This document shows positions 20,492 through 30,139 of a stretch of DNA of 64,000 nt, one piece after another. The translations under genes and the position numbers were made by a program. The notes under the pieces were generated by a model that was not told where the DNA came from, did not search any database, and saw only the letters and a program-made list of their open reading frames with translations. The number at the start of each line of letters is the position of its first letter. The stretch's first letter is position 1. The DNA is from Trichomonas vaginalis G3 (taxonomy: Eukaryota; Parabasalia; Trichomonadida; Trichomonadidae), in contig NC_067203.1 of assembly GCF_026262505.1 (NCBI RefSeq), positions 5,146,001 to 5,210,000 on the forward strand, read 5' to 3'.

Positions 20492-20505
20492 AGTTAGTAT
20501 CTCTA

Positions 20506-20690
20506 AGTCGTGTACTGAGGCACTGCGCGCCTCCGTACACCACTTAGCGGTTTTGACACTTTACGAAACCAGTAACGTATATTTTACAACACATCTATAA
20601 CACCAACTTAACCTTAAATATTTACAAAACCATCTGACACATAAACGACTTCACTAACGACTTCACTACCGTCCTCACTAAATAAAAAAT
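20506..20690. repeat. Maverick terminal sequence of element C with a tip hairpin
   Basis: AGTCGTGTACTGAGGCACTG (from 20506) and the following GCGCGCCTCCGTACACCACT form one long imperfect hairpin whose two arms begin and end AGT/ACT. The next ~150 bp match the left end of element B. Confidence 0.65.
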
Positions 20691-20735
20691 AACCTTATTT
20701 TTATTTTTTTAAATTTTTTATTTCATTACAAAGAC

Positions 20736-21171
20736 ATGTCCGACTACATTTACTATGACTCTTTCCCAGAACGTTTCCGTGAACTATTCAAAACTCAAGT
20801 AAAACTGAGAAACATGCATTTTAACAAAGACAGACCCATTGACGATGAAAGAAACCCTGAATATATTACAATCCCTTATGACGCAAAGTTCATTGCATAC
20901 ATTCCTTATGGTCGTAGAGAGAACGAAAACTATTTCAACAATGACGAAAAATTATTTCTGGAGCGATGAAGAAAATTGCCTTATCTACATAAATGCATAC
21001 TTAAATAAAGCTACATATTGTACAAAAGAAGGTTGGACTGGATTTGAGCTCTACATATACGACGACGATGGAAACAGACGTTGTGTATACCCATACGATA
21101 ATATGTACCATTGTTTTCATCAAGCATTAAACGAATACATAGTCAGTAAGGGTCTCATTCCTGTTGAGTAG
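20736..21171 (+). pseudogene. Maverick protein of unknown function near the terminus
   Basis: Coding for about 145 residues, starting MSDYIYYDSFPERFRELFKT and ending EYIVSKGLIPVE. It is Tyr- and Asp-rich with no recognised domain. It is the first gene inside the terminus. TTTTTATTTCATTACAAAGAC precedes the ATG in shortened form. It looks broken once. Confidence 0.5.
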
Positions 21172-21329
21172 ATATGCTTTATTTTTGTTCCCACATTTAT
21201 ATAAAAATAAATTAAAAATATGATATCACCACCCCACACGTATGAAAACATAGCCAAAAATAAATTTAGGTGAAGTGGTGAATCTCACCTCTTTTTTCAA
21301 CCTCTTTTCACCCTGTTGAATTCATTGCT

Positions 21330-21848
21330 TTATAACTCTCTTCCTTGGTTTCTTTTTAGTTGCTTTCTTCACGTCTGTCTCCAACTTGACTGTCTTTCTT
21401 CTTCGTCCGTAATGATACCAGTTACTTCCACCAGTCAATGGGTCAAATGGTCTTTCGTAAGGGTTTCCATACATTCCATAAGGCCGTATGGATAAACTAC
21501 TGGTGGAGAAGAAACATTTTCTTTAGTTCCATCGAATCTATTTAAATGCATTGTTTCACCTTTCATCTGGTCATTAAAGTCTTTTGCGTGTTTTGCAAAC
21601 TCATCGTCCTTTCCTAAAGCATTTTCTGACTCAGTCGCAACCAAATTGGATGCTTTATTTATGAGCCCTATTTTATTTAATCTTAACTTCTTTGCAACCC
21701 AGCCTCCAATCTTCCCTTTATTTGCATCTAATGTCTTCGAAACCCTTCCTCCACTCATTTTATTTACTGCGTCATAAGCTCCAAGTGCTTTTGCTCCAAA
21801 TGCTAATGCTTTTGTTCCCATTGCGCCTAAAGCTGCCCAAGCTACCAT
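21330..21848 (-). pseudogene. pVI-like minor capsid protein of element C
   Basis: Starts MVAWAALGAMGTKALAFGAK, an Ala/Gly-rich amphipathic N-terminus; a middle part with KTLDANKGKIGGWVAKKL; and a strongly basic C-terminal tail (VKKATKKKPRKRVIKQ). An amphipathic start with a basic end is the layout of adenovirus core/minor proteins (pVI, pX). It follows the 74-codon gene without a gap. It looks broken once. Confidence 0.45.
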
Positions 21849-22073
21849 TTACACCATATTAAAATCATCTCTCTTCAATATTATCTCATAAAAGTTCTCG
21901 TTACTGGAGAAAGTCAATGAAACATAAGCGTTCTCACGGGCTTCGCCCTCACCGCTTTGCGGTCTATCTAACTTCTTTCTTATATCATCTATACGCTTCA
22001 AAATGTCTGAACAATTGCTAACATCTTCTACAACAGTTATTTCATCATGAATGACCTTCAAGAACAAGCTCAT
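21849..22073 (-). CDS. Small Maverick protein with in-frame hairpin insert, 74 aa
   Basis: MSLFLKVIHDEITVVEDVSN, a helical segment (LKRIDDIRKKLD), then RPQSGEGEAREN, then a beta-like end. The middle segment is encoded by a paired GC-rich hairpin (GGGCTTCGCCC 21938-21948, CCGCTTTGCGG 21952-21962) that is read through in frame. Function unknown. It is in one leftward series with the penton-like gene (upstream) and the pVI-like gene (downstream). Confidence 0.55.
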   Translation of the reverse strand: MSLFLKVIHDEITVVEDVSNCSDILKRIDDIRKKLDRPQSGEGEARENAYVSLTFSSNENFYEIILKRDDFNMV

Positions 22074-22090
22074 TTAATATGCAATTAAAA

Positions 22091-22954
22091 TCATCTCAAT
22101 AATGAGTCCATCCTTTCCGTCTTTGGTAGCACAACATCTTTCATTGAAGAAGGTTCGACAAGTCTTATGTTAAACTTACTGACAAAGTTTGTTATACTAT
22201 AATGCTTCGGCGGCGAATACATGTAGTTTGAAAGACATAATATAGATTCTTCAGCAAATTCACTTATACTGGATTTTATAACAATGTTCTCACGAGACCA
22301 AATACCACCAATTGACAATCTTGTAAGCAATCCTGCTGAACCTTCTACTGTAAACGTCGATGGTAACATTCCACGAAGGTCATCTATTGACATCTTTGAG
22401 TCACTGAATTTAAATATTTTCTTAAAGCAATCGTCATTATCTAACCATGCAATAGCTTTGAAGTTTTCATTCGAATATACATCTGCTTCATTAAATGTAA
22501 AACCTGACTTCTTTGCAGAGATGACTTTAAAATCTATTGAGTTTGTTTCAAAATTATATGCTATGGTAACTTCTGAAGGTAATGGATGCCCTTCCGCAGT
22601 CAGTTGTTCTCTCACTACCGTTTGAAGCTTTGTATTAAAAACTTTCATGTCATCTCCTGTATCTAAGTTCACATACACAGCAACAGGGAAACTATCTTGC
22701 TTCTTTGTTTCATCATTATATCTCAAAACATTAAAGTTCTTCAATAATATTGTTCTTCCTGCTGGAATACTTCGAACCTGTCTGATTTCAATAGCTTTCT
22801 CACCTCCTACATACTCTACCCAGTGTCTTGGATATTCATAAGTATACTGACTTTCTTGAATTTTGGTTGGTTTCATCATAACATGTTCATAGTATATCTT
22901 TATACTCTTGTCAGTTAGACTCGGTGCTATGTTCTGAATATTTCTGACTTGCAT
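22091..22954 (-). CDS. Penton-like minor capsid protein of element C
   Basis: 287 residues from MQVRNIQNIAPSLTDKSIKI; a longer upstream reading is unlikely because it would overlap the ATPase start and pass the shared promoter. The N-terminal motif YTYEYPRHWVEY ... AIEIRQVRSI parallels YRFDYPLRWLRD ... AIGFRRMKFV at 59887-60663. This shared pattern, the beta-rich body and position next to the packaging ATPase suggest the single jelly-roll vertex (penton) family. Looks whole. Confidence 0.55.
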   Translation of the reverse strand: MQVRNIQNIAPSLTDKSIKIYYEHVMMKPTKIQESQYTYEYPRHWVEYVGGEKAIEIRQVRSIPAGRTILLKNFNVLRYNDETKKQDSFPVAVYVNLDTGDDMKVFNTKLQTVVREQLTAEGHPLPSEVTIAYNFETNSIDFKVISAKKSGFTFNEADVYSNENFKAIAWLDNDDCFKKIFKFSDSKMSIDDLRGMLPSTFTVEGSAGLLTRLSIGGIWSRENIVIKSSISEFAEESILCLSNYMYSPPKHYSITNFVSKFNIRLVEPSSMKDVVLPKTERMDSLLR

Positions 22955-22970
22955 TTTTAATGGAGATAAA
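22955..22970. promoter_or_regulatory. Divergent promoter between penton-like gene and ATPase
   Basis: Only 16 bp, TTTTTAATGGAGATAA, separate the two start codons. On the leftward strand it reads TTATCTCCATTAAAAA, containing the TTATCT box. So very compact promoters serve both genes. Confidence 0.45.
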
Positions 22971-23792
22971 ATGAAGCATTTAATACATGACGTAGATGAA
23001 GACATGAATGAAAGCAGTGAAAAGCTCAACAGTTCTCTCATTCTTCCTTTCAGTAAGGACTATGAGTTCTGTTCAAATGGCGTTTATTTCTATTGTGGAA
23101 AGATGGGGTCAGGAAAGACATTCAACCTCATTCGTCATATACTCATAACAGAACGTTTAGGAAATGACGCATATTATGACCAAATCATTATATCAGCAAC
23201 TTCAGACTCTATGGACTCAACAGCGAAAACATTTATGTCAAAAGTTCAAGCCTCTGTCGTTAAAGTTCCAGACAGTGAACTCATTGAATTTCTTCAACGT
23301 TACATTCGACGTAAGAGGAAATATTATGCCATCGTTGAATTTATACAGTCAGGAATGCAAAAGACTTCTGAGGAGATGGAAAGAATTATTGACAAACACC
23401 ACTTACGTCAATACTCAGGAGTTTACGATATGAAACGACTTACAAACTACATTCTATCAAAACTTTCAAAATACCCCTTCAAAAAGTATCCTTCAAACAC
23501 TCTGCTCGTTTGTGACGACTTTGCCGGAAAAGGTTTAGTGTCAAAACCAGACTCACCATTAGCTAACATCATTACTAAAGTCAGACATTACCATTTAACT
23601 GTAGCAATACTTATGCAAACATGGAGGTTTTTAGCTTTAAACATAAAACGTCTCATAACTGACTTCGTTATCTTTCAAGGTTTCTCACGCTATGATATTG
23701 AACTCATTTGGAAACAGTCAGGTATAACATTACCTTTTGAAGAAATTTGGGAAGCATATAAGTCTCTCATCTCTCCTCGTTCATGTACATAA
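22971..23792 (+). CDS. Genome-packaging ATPase (A32/FtsK-HerA type)
   Basis: 273 residues. Walker A is GKMGSGKTFNLI around residue 42-53; Walker B is NTLLVCDDFAGKG around 180; a later conserved stretch is VRHYHLTVAILMQTWRF with a sensor-like Gln (MQT). This is the standard layout of the Polinton/NCLDV packaging ATPase that pumps DNA into the capsid. Length is usual for the family and it looks whole. It is divergent from the penton-like gene with a 16-bp spacer. Confidence 0.85.
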   Translation: MKHLIHDVDEDMNESSEKLNSSLILPFSKDYEFCSNGVYFYCGKMGSGKTFNLIRHILITERLGNDAYYDQIIISATSDSMDSTAKTFMSKVQASVVKVPDSELIEFLQRYIRRKRKYYAIVEFIQSGMQKTSEEMERIIDKHHLRQYSGVYDMKRLTNYILSKLSKYPFKKYPSNTLLVCDDFAGKGLVSKPDSPLANIITKVRHYHLTVAILMQTWRFLALNIKRLITDFVIFQGFSRYDIELIWKQSGITLPFEEIWEAYKSLISPRSCT

Positions 23793-23852
23793 CCGAAATA
23801 TGACTAATACCATTAAAGTCAAAAATATTCCATGGGAACGACCAACATTGTT

Positions 23853-24254
23853 TTAAAGTTTAACCTTCAATTGACTGATGGTAAACAAATTCCATGCATC
23901 TCTGTCGCCATTTCTGTTAATATTTTTGCTGTCATTCATATCATCCACTTCCCCATCCGTTAGCTTTTGAGGATATGCGTTAGAATAGCTGTTCTTAAAT
24001 GAAGGCTTTTCACCTTTGAGAGCATAAACTCTATAACTTTCTGCATACTTTATGTTTGAACCTCCTGAGCCATCATTGACATAAATTTTTATAGGCTTCC
24101 ACCCTTTGTTCATGTTCCTGCTTCTTCCCTTAGCTCTTTTGTTCAGTAGTTCTACATCTTTATACACAGCACCTGTCTCAGTGAATTCAACAATATTTTC
24201 ATTCGTTAGCTTTACATTCAAACCCTTGTCGAGTATATTGTTCATTTCATACAT
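23853..24254 (-). CDS. Maverick protein of unknown function, ~133 aa
   Basis: From MYEMNNILDKGLNVKLTNEN. Contains a basic, Gly/Ser-rich middle (KRAKGRSRNMNKGWKPIKIY, VNDGSGGSNIKY) and ends AWNLFTISQLKVKL. I chose this start because it follows the T-rich sequence shared with the next gene, whose ATG is 26 bp away on the other strand. No domain recognised. Confidence 0.5.
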   Translation of the reverse strand: MYEMNNILDKGLNVKLTNENIVEFTETGAVYKDVELLNKRAKGRSRNMNKGWKPIKIYVNDGSGGSNIKYAESYRVYALKGEKPSFKNSYSNAYPQKLTDGEVDDMNDSKNINRNGDRDAWNLFTISQLKVKL

Positions 24255-24279
24255 ATAAAAGGTTTTTATTCTATATGAA

Positions 24280-24872
24280 ATGAGAAGCAAATCCATCTTA
24301 GCTGGTGCCGTTAATGTTCCAATTGAACCAACATCAAATGTTGACTCACGAACGACAAACAATATTGTCATAAAGAACTATAGTTCGGAGTGTTTGAAAG
24401 AAAAAGAACCAGAACTTAAGTCGGTGAATTTAAACACAGCTTCAAACGCTAACGCTACATCAGATGTTAAGTTAGAGTATCCACCACTGGACCAAATTCT
24501 TTCAAGAGAAGCCAACGACAACCTTACACAAATGTTCAAACAAATCCTTCAGATAACGTAGACCATTACCTTCTTCAGTTATACCAAACAATTTTACTCA
24601 AAGACGATAAGAAGCTTTTGACAAATCTTATAAGCAAGAACCAAATAATTCTAACAAAGGAGGACCTTGAAAATGTTATCTCACGAATAACAGGGAAACA
24701 ATGTGTCATTGACTATCTCGACCCTGAAATCGAATGCTGTGGTCAAACTCCACTATTCATGAAAATAGGTAACATCCGCATCATTGAAACACCAGGAACT
24801 ACAGGAGTTGAGTTTAAGTATAAATATTCGAATGAATATACAAAACTTCTACTGAATATAAACTTTGCTTGA
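24280..24872 (+). pseudogene. Maverick protein of unknown function
   Basis: Coding for about 195 residues, beginning MRSKSILAGAVNVPIEPTSN, with an Asn/Ser-rich first half and an ordered second half (LTKEDLENVISRITGKQCVI). The start is preceded by TTTTTATTCTATATGAA. Looks broken once. Function unknown. Confidence 0.45.
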
Positions 24873-24899
24873 AATATGTTTTAGTAAATTAAAGCAGTC

Positions 24900-24930
24900 A
24901 GGACCTTCGGTCTTGGCGCTTTGCGCCGTC
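24900..24930. terminator. Paired hairpin between convergent genes
   Basis: GACCTTCGGTC (24902-24912) followed by GGCGCTTTGCGCC (24915-24927), between the end of one rightward and one leftward gene. Same two-hairpin design as at 15589 and 21938. Confidence 0.5.
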
Positions 24931-24942
24931 AGTCAAAAAATT

Positions 24943-25185
24943 TCAAGTTAGCAATTTGTAATATCTATCCAAAACTTCTTCAACAGTATCGAACTCATCT
25001 TCATAATGCAAACCTAATCTTATTGACTTGGTGCAGTTTTCACTAACACAATATTTTTCTGTTCTCTTGACTGACATAACTAACTCATTTGTTTCATCAA
25101 ACAGCAACAACCAAAGTTCATGACATAATACATAACATTCATACTTTATATTTTTAGCTCTGAGTTCTCTTGTAAGCTGTTGCAT
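24943..25185 (-). CDS. Small Maverick protein, 80 aa
   Basis: MQQLTRELRAKNIKYECYVL, then a mixed alpha/beta sequence ending EEVLDRYYKLLT. Its start overlaps the end of the upstream leftward gene by about 40 bp, indicating a shared transcript. Unknown function. Confidence 0.5.
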   Translation of the reverse strand: MQQLTRELRAKNIKYECYVLCHELWLLLFDETNELVMSVKRTEKYCVSENCTKSIRLGLHYEDEFDTVEEVLDRYYKLLT

Positions 25186-25571
25186 TTAATATTTTCTAAA
25201 AAGTCAACTTCAACAGTCATTCGCACTGGTGCCTTCAGTTCTACAGGCTCTCCTTGAAAGTCAACAAGTCTGAATTGCATGTCTTTCAAATTATGAGGAC
25301 TAATGCGAACCCATTTACCTAAATGAGTTGCTATGACAGGAACGTTTGGAATGAACATTGAATTGACTGCATAACAGAAAGACTTATATTCTACTGAACC
25401 TTTACTATTAACTCCTGAAATACCTGTGACATTAGCTATTTTAGACTCAATGTACAAACAATTGCCATAACATACGTATGGAACAGATTTCATCTCAATC
25501 GTTTTGTCAACACTTTTCAAAGGAAATGACATATGGTATGCACCCAGAAGCAATTGAACTCTATGACTCAT
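25146..25571 (-). CDS. Minor capsid-like protein, C-terminal type, 141 aa
   Basis: Starts MSHRVQLLLGAYHMSFPLKS. The C-terminal portion MQFRLVDFQGEPVELKAPVR MTVEVDF in two steps resembles the closing strands of jelly-roll minor capsid proteins in related elements (family resemblance by eye). The start codon overlaps the end region of the next gene upstream. Together with 25572-25922 it stands in the position held by the single penton-like gene of element D, beside the fibre. Confidence 0.45.
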   Translation of the reverse strand: MSHRVQLLLGAYHMSFPLKSVDKTIEMKSVPYVCYGNCLYIESKIANVTGISGVNSKGSVEYKSFCYAVNSMFIPNVPVIATHLGKWVRISPHNLKDMQFRLVDFQGEPVELKAPVRMTVEVDFLENIKCNSLQENSELKI

Positions 25572-25922
25572 TCATGGTATCTTAAACTCCTTCGCATAAC
25601 TGAACTTCAAAACTCCTACAATAAGTTTAACATTCATTAAGTTTTCTTCGTTATCCTTGTTTATTGTAGTATTTATGAGAGCATTTAACACTCCAGCTAA
25701 TGTTTCCATCTTATATTCTACATTATTGTGAAATCTTATTTCGTGCTTCTTTCCATCTATTTCAATCTCCATGAAATCTGTTTCATCTGTTATAACGAAT
25801 GAAGCGATAGTATTGAAGTCAACCATTCTGAATGCAAGCGCCTCATTCTGTAGACCTAAGTTTGTTTGTAGCTTTACTGTCCCGTATTCGTTTGGGTCTG
25901 TACTTTGCAAATAGAACAACAT
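25572..25922 (-). CDS. Penton-like N-terminal-type protein, ~116 aa
   Basis: Read from MLFYLQSTDPNEYGTVKLQT, the start that leaves a 17-bp shared promoter with the fibre gene; an earlier ATG would lie inside the fibre gene. Contains ALAFRMVDFNTIASFVITDE, which parallels the AIGFRRMKFVSVE segment of the penton-like family. Adjacent and co-directional with 25146-25571. Confidence 0.45.
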   Translation of the reverse strand: MLFYLQSTDPNEYGTVKLQTNLGLQNEALAFRMVDFNTIASFVITDETDFMEIEIDGKKHEIRFHNNVEYKMETLAGVLNALINTTINKDNEENLMNVKLIVGVLKFSYAKEFKIP

Positions 25923-25939
25923 TTTATTCTCATTAAAAT
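25923..25939. promoter_or_regulatory. Divergent promoter between penton-like and fibre genes (element C)
   Basis: TTATTCTCATTAAAAT separates the two ATGs. The equivalent spacer in element D (60664-60681) is of similar size and composition. Confidence 0.4.
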
Positions 25940-28918
25940 ATGAGTATAGCTGCATATGCGTATGAAGCTGACAGAGCTAAACGTTTATATTTTGGTCAAT
26001 ACTCTCTCACACTTACTGACAAATATATTGTTATCACTGATGGAAATACTGAGAAATACATAACATGGAAGGACTATGAAAAGTTTGACCCTATTTTAAC
26101 TCCATGTACTATGCCGTTTATAAAGGACGGTGAAATTATTGAAAAAGATAATACAACCGTATATAGGTCTGTTTATGAAGCATTAGAATATATGTTGAAT
26201 CATAATCCCGAAAGATTTGATCCAAGCACTACGTCATGTACTATGCCGTTTATAAAGGACGGTGAAATCGTAAGAGTTCCGGATTCAACGGTTTATACAG
26301 CTGTTCAAAACAGTTTACAAAACATTTTAGCGAATATCTTTAATTCAGAAACTACAGAAATAAAATTACCGTATATAACAGATGCTAAAGAAATTAAATC
26401 AAAAACAACAACATTATTTGCATCACTTAATGATTTAATGACTTATATCATTAATACTCCCCAGCCGACTACAGCATTTGATCCAAACTCAACGGTTTGC
26501 AGTGTACCTTTCATAAATGACAGTTCATTAATTACTTTAAGGGATTCGACAGTAAATGAATCATTAAAGGCTTCATTAATGAAAATCATTGATTTTAACT
26601 CATTCATGAATACATATAATTCATTCATTAATGTTTCATACACTTCTAAAGAAGGTGAGCCAAAAACTATTGATAAAGCGGTGTATGAAATAAAAGCATC
26701 AATGACGAAATTGAATTCGTTAACTTTTGACGGTGATAGTTCCGTTAACGGCATGACATCGGGGAAAACGATTTTAACGAAAGAATATTTAAAATCTCAT
26801 GTTAGTGAGTTCGTTGAAATTGAAAAAGAAGGCGGAATTAAGTTCGATCCACTGAGTTTCATTTTCAACTTAGCGAATGCGGGTATTAGTTTCGCTGAAT
26901 GGACAACTATACAGAGTGAAATAAACGCAATATGGACGTTTTTGGGGTCAAAAGCTGGAATGGATGAGCTTGTAAATGCTGCAAGAACATTAAGTGAAAC
27001 GGGAAATTTTGTAGATGGTTTTAAAAGACTTGTTTCAAATGTTTTGACAAACACAAAGAAATTATTTAGATATACCGTACATAACGGACGGATTTTCGAA
27101 CAGATAGCAACAAACCCCCCGGTTATGGCTGCGTTGATGATGGTTAGAGACATAAAACCACGTAGCGGTGAAGCCCATGAACAACAGGATACGGGTCGGG
27201 TTATTCGAGACATTAAAAACGTGTATCCTGAAGTTATTGATTTATTTAGAGGTGTTAATGATTCGATTTCAAATCATTCTATAACCCTCGATGAAGAGAA
27301 TAAATTAACAGATTATATATTCGTCATTATTGCAGAATTAATGAAGAGAATAAATGAAAAAGGAATTGGTGATATCATTAATGTCAGCAATGTAATAATG
27401 AAAAGAAATTTTGACTCATTATTTACAAAACCGAAAACAGAATATAGTCTTTATGACGTAATTACCGAATTAATGAAAAAGATTAATGATAATAAGAGTT
27501 CTGGCGGAAGGTTTGAATTAGAAGTGAATGATGTTAATGAGAAATTAGCCGAAAAAGCAGACAAAAATGAGCTTTTAGCTCTGAGTGATAGAGTCAAGAA
27601 CCATGTTCATTATATAACTTCAGATGAACAGATTATAACGGATTATCATGGATATTTAACACGGGATGAAGAAGTGAAGACGGAAGACCCTAATGAAAGA
27701 AGATATAAATACATTCGTGCTAAAGGTTATGACATAAGCTGTACTGTACATTATGACACGGGTAAAGCGCTAGAAGCATTTAGTTATAACGGTGAAATTT
27801 ATGCCTCTACTTTCAATGTTAACGGTGTATTAGTTGAACCAAAATTTACGTTGAGAGTTAAGGCAAAAATAACGTTTGAAGATGCTATTAAAAGTAAAGC
27901 TGACAAAGATGAACTTGAAGCAATGAACAAAGTTTTGAAATCTCATAAACACAACATCTCCGATATAAATGAACTTCAAACTACATTAGACAGTAAAGCC
28001 GACAAGAACCATACACATAAATCCTTCACTACTGTTAGAGCAGACGACATAATACTGAACTATACCCTCGGTTCAAGTGCACCTTCAGAGAATCCGAGTA
28101 CAAGCGTAAAAGATACACTAAACAATTTAGATAACAGTTGCAGGAATATCGAAGATCATGCCAGAAACTTTGAAGCATATGAACTACCAACAATGTTAGA
28201 TAAGAAAGCCGACAAAACTTATGTAGATGAAAATTATGCAAAGAAGTCGGAAGTAAATGCTGCGCTTAATGGAAAAGCCGACAAGAACCATACACATGAA
28301 GAATTTCAAACAATCAAGATTAAAGAAATTAAGGCATGCATCGAAATAGTAACAAAAACAGGAAGAAACGGTGCAACTGTACAAGAACAAAGAATTTATC
28401 CTCCTACTTTTCCTAATGGTTTAATAACAAACAATATAAATATTGTAGAAGGCAATAAAGCTATAAACGTTAAACATGAACTTCTAACAATGAAGGCCCA
28501 GATTCTTCAAACCATATATCCTGTTGGTTCTATTTATACGTCAATGAACTCAACAAATCCAGCAACAGTTTTAGGTTTTGGTACGTGGAAGCAGATTGTA
28601 GATAAATTCTTATACTGTGCTAACTATTCAAAGCAAACAGGAGGTTCGAAGAAAATTAAAGAAGCAAACTTACCTGCGCATACTCATACAGGAACGACAA
28701 ACTTTTCTGGCGACCATAGCCACTCATTAAGAGACCACCCATTATACAACTCAGACTATAAAGCTGGCAATGACGTTTTATCTCCATCCTATAACAATTC
28801 AGCAAAAAAGATTTTTCGACCAACTGAACCAGGAGGAAATCATGTCCATACTTTCACAACAAATCCAACAGGTTCGGGTGCAGATTATATGCCGCCATTT
28901 GTGACTATATTCGCATGA
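25940..28918 (+). CDS. Fibre protein with bacteriophage tail-fibre tip
   Basis: 992 residues. The N-terminal third has three repeats of about 60-80 residues built on CTMPFIKDGEI or CSVPFINDSSL followed by STVY..V...L. A helical centre leads to repeats of the tail-fibre type (KADKDELEAMNKVLKSHKHN, DSKADKNHTH, GKADKNHTH). The C-terminal ~150 residues are a phage tail-collar/receptor-binding tip: YPVGSIYTSMNSTNPATVLG, GTWKQIVDKFLYC, LPAHTHTG, and the end YMPPFVTIFA. HTH-type histidine motifs in phage fibres bind metal ions. It probably forms a trimeric adhesin on the capsid vertex. Looks whole. Divergent from penton-like genes. Confidence 0.8.
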   Translation: MSIAAYAYEADRAKRLYFGQYSLTLTDKYIVITDGNTEKYITWKDYEKFDPILTPCTMPFIKDGEIIEKDNTTVYRSVYEALEYMLNHNPERFDPSTTSCTMPFIKDGEIVRVPDSTVYTAVQNSLQNILANIFNSETTEIKLPYITDAKEIKSKTTTLFASLNDLMTYIINTPQPTTAFDPNSTVCSVPFINDSSLITLRDSTVNESLKASLMKIIDFNSFMNTYNSFINVSYTSKEGEPKTIDKAVYEIKASMTKLNSLTFDGDSSVNGMTSGKTILTKEYLKSHVSEFVEIEKEGGIKFDPLSFIFNLANAGISFAEWTTIQSEINAIWTFLGSKAGMDELVNAARTLSETGNFVDGFKRLVSNVLTNTKKLFRYTVHNGRIFEQIATNPPVMAALMMVRDIKPRSGEAHEQQDTGRVIRDIKNVYPEVIDLFRGVNDSISNHSITLDEENKLTDYIFVIIAELMKRINEKGIGDIINVSNVIMKRNFDSLFTKPKTEYSLYDVITELMKKINDNKSSGGRFELEVNDVNEKLAEKADKNELLALSDRVKNHVHYITSDEQIITDYHGYLTRDEEVKTEDPNERRYKYIRAKGYDISCTVHYDTGKALEAFSYNGEIYASTFNVNGVLVEPKFTLRVKAKITFEDAIKSKADKDELEAMNKVLKSHKHNISDINELQTTLDSKADKNHTHKSFTTVRADDIILNYTLGSSAPSENPSTSVKDTLNNLDNSCRNIEDHARNFEAYELPTMLDKKADKTYVDENYAKKSEVNAALNGKADKNHTHEEFQTIKIKEIKACIEIVTKTGRNGATVQEQRIYPPTFPNGLITNNINIVEGNKAINVKHELLTMKAQILQTIYPVGSIYTSMNSTNPATVLGFGTWKQIVDKFLYCANYSKQTGGSKKIKEANLPAHTHTGTTNFSGDHSHSLRDHPLYNSDYKAGNDVLSPSYNNSAKKIFRPTEPGGNHVHTFTTNPTGSGADYMPPFVTIFA

Positions 28919-28919
28919 T

Positions 28920-28940
28920 ACCGCGTTCAATGAACGCGCT
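28920..28940. terminator. Hairpin after the fibre gene
   Basis: CGCGTTCAATGAACGCG (28922-28938) begins three bases after the fibre stop codon and lies before the integrase gene. Position suggests a transcript-end signal. Confidence 0.5.
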
Positions 28941-28973
28941 TGAGCCTAGAATAAAATCTTTAACTTTACATAA

Positions 28974-30047
28974 ATGAGCTTGAAAGAAGTATTCGAACAA
29001 CATCCATGGAGGTCATTTAAGAAGTTCAATGAAGCTGCAAAGAGTTGGGGATTTACTAACAGAGCTGAAGTGAAAAGGTTCTTTGACAAAAATGTTGTAC
29101 ATCAAACAAAAATAAACCCTTACGACTACTTTTTACCAATTTACTCCAACGCTCCTGACGCATACCAATTTGACACTCTCGTTCAAAGCAGAAAAGGAGG
29201 ACATAAACCATTCCTCATCTTCATTAATGTTAACACTCGTAAAGCATATGCATATCCAATGAGGAATAAAGGAACTCATGAAGTTTTAAGAGTTTTGCAG
29301 ACGTTCGTGGCAGAACATCATCCCACTTCATTAACTTCAGACCAAGACGGTGCATACCTCAGCAATGAAATCACAGATTTTCTCATTAAGCATAACATAA
29401 CTCACTACACTACTGAAGACCATAACCATAACATACTCGGCATCATAAACCGCTTCATAAGGACTCTCAGAGATTTAAATCAAGAGCGAGACTTTACCGA
29501 AGAAACAATGAAACATTTTCTCGAAGTATATAATTCCTCAACACACTCTACAACAGGACATACACCAAATTCAATGACACAACAACAAGAAGAAAAGTAT
29601 ATACAAAAGAAACGAAGTCAAACACAAAATATCAGAAATTCAACACAATTTACCCTCATTCCTGGTACAAAAGTTCGTGTAGTTCTTGACGACAAACCGT
29701 TGACAAAGAAACGTTTAAGGTTAAGTAGAAACTATTATATCGTAGACTCTACGCAAGGTAATGGATATCTTATAAAAGCTGCTGACGACTCTATTGCGTT
29801 TTACCCTCGTCATAAATTAGTCGAAAGTAGTAATGGCAAACTTGCTGAAACCATTGACGAAGCAAAGCGAGGAGTGGTTATTGAAATACTTGGCTACAAC
29901 ATAAACGATGCCACTTATAAAGTAAGATATGAAGGAGGCATTGAAGATGTTATACCATCTAAGAACTTGAGAGAGTCAAAGCCAACACATCTGGGACCAT
30001 TAGAGCGGGAGTACTGGAAAGATAAAAATAAGCCAGAAGAAGAATAA
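28974..30047 (+). CDS. Maverick integrase (rve family) with chromodomain-like tail
   Basis: 357 residues. The rve core runs about 55-215: YQFDTLVQ with the first acidic residue, SLTSDQDGAYLSNEITDFLI with the second, then the region HNILGIINRFIRTLRD that follows in this family. A basic SH3-like part follows (GTKVRVVLDDKPLTKKRLRL), and the tail VIEILGYNINDATYKVRYEG then DVIPSKNL is a chromodomain-like fold, as in other Polinton integrases, where it may guide insertion. It lies 56 bp after the fibre. Full length by comparison with the family. Confidence 0.85.
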   Translation: MSLKEVFEQHPWRSFKKFNEAAKSWGFTNRAEVKRFFDKNVVHQTKINPYDYFLPIYSNAPDAYQFDTLVQSRKGGHKPFLIFINVNTRKAYAYPMRNKGTHEVLRVLQTFVAEHHPTSLTSDQDGAYLSNEITDFLIKHNITHYTTEDHNHNILGIINRFIRTLRDLNQERDFTEETMKHFLEVYNSSTHSTTGHTPNSMTQQQEEKYIQKKRSQTQNIRNSTQFTLIPGTKVRVVLDDKPLTKKRLRLSRNYYIVDSTQGNGYLIKAADDSIAFYPRHKLVESSNGKLAETIDEAKRGVVIEILGYNINDATYKVRYEGGIEDVIPSKNLRESKPTHLGPLEREYWKDKNKPEEE

Positions 30048-30139
30048 GAAAATTCTTCTAAACTTTTTCATTTTGTTGCTGAAAAATGACCAAATTTCAT
30101 GAATTTTCATAAAAGATAAAAATAAAGTTAGTTTTATTT

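Larger units (their letters stand above)
10321..20505 (-). mobile_element. Maverick/Polinton element B
   Basis: This virus-like element carries, read from right to left, a pVI-like fragment, a 54-residue protein, a coiled-coil protein, DNA polymerase B with a long N-terminal region, an HNH endonuclease, a penton-like protein, a small coiled-coil protein, the major capsid protein and a Pro/Thr-rich membrane protein. Its left terminus is near 10336 (GTGTACTGAGGCACTGCGCG). Its right part is cut off where element C begins. Several genes are broken and the region holds a 100-N assembly gap. Its right-hand genes match element D, its polymerase matches element C and its left end matches the left end of C, so it is a mosaic. 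Confidence 0.85.

Noticed and set aside
26443-28390. Antisense frames within the fibre gene
   Set aside because: Shadows of the long, repeat-containing fibre frame.
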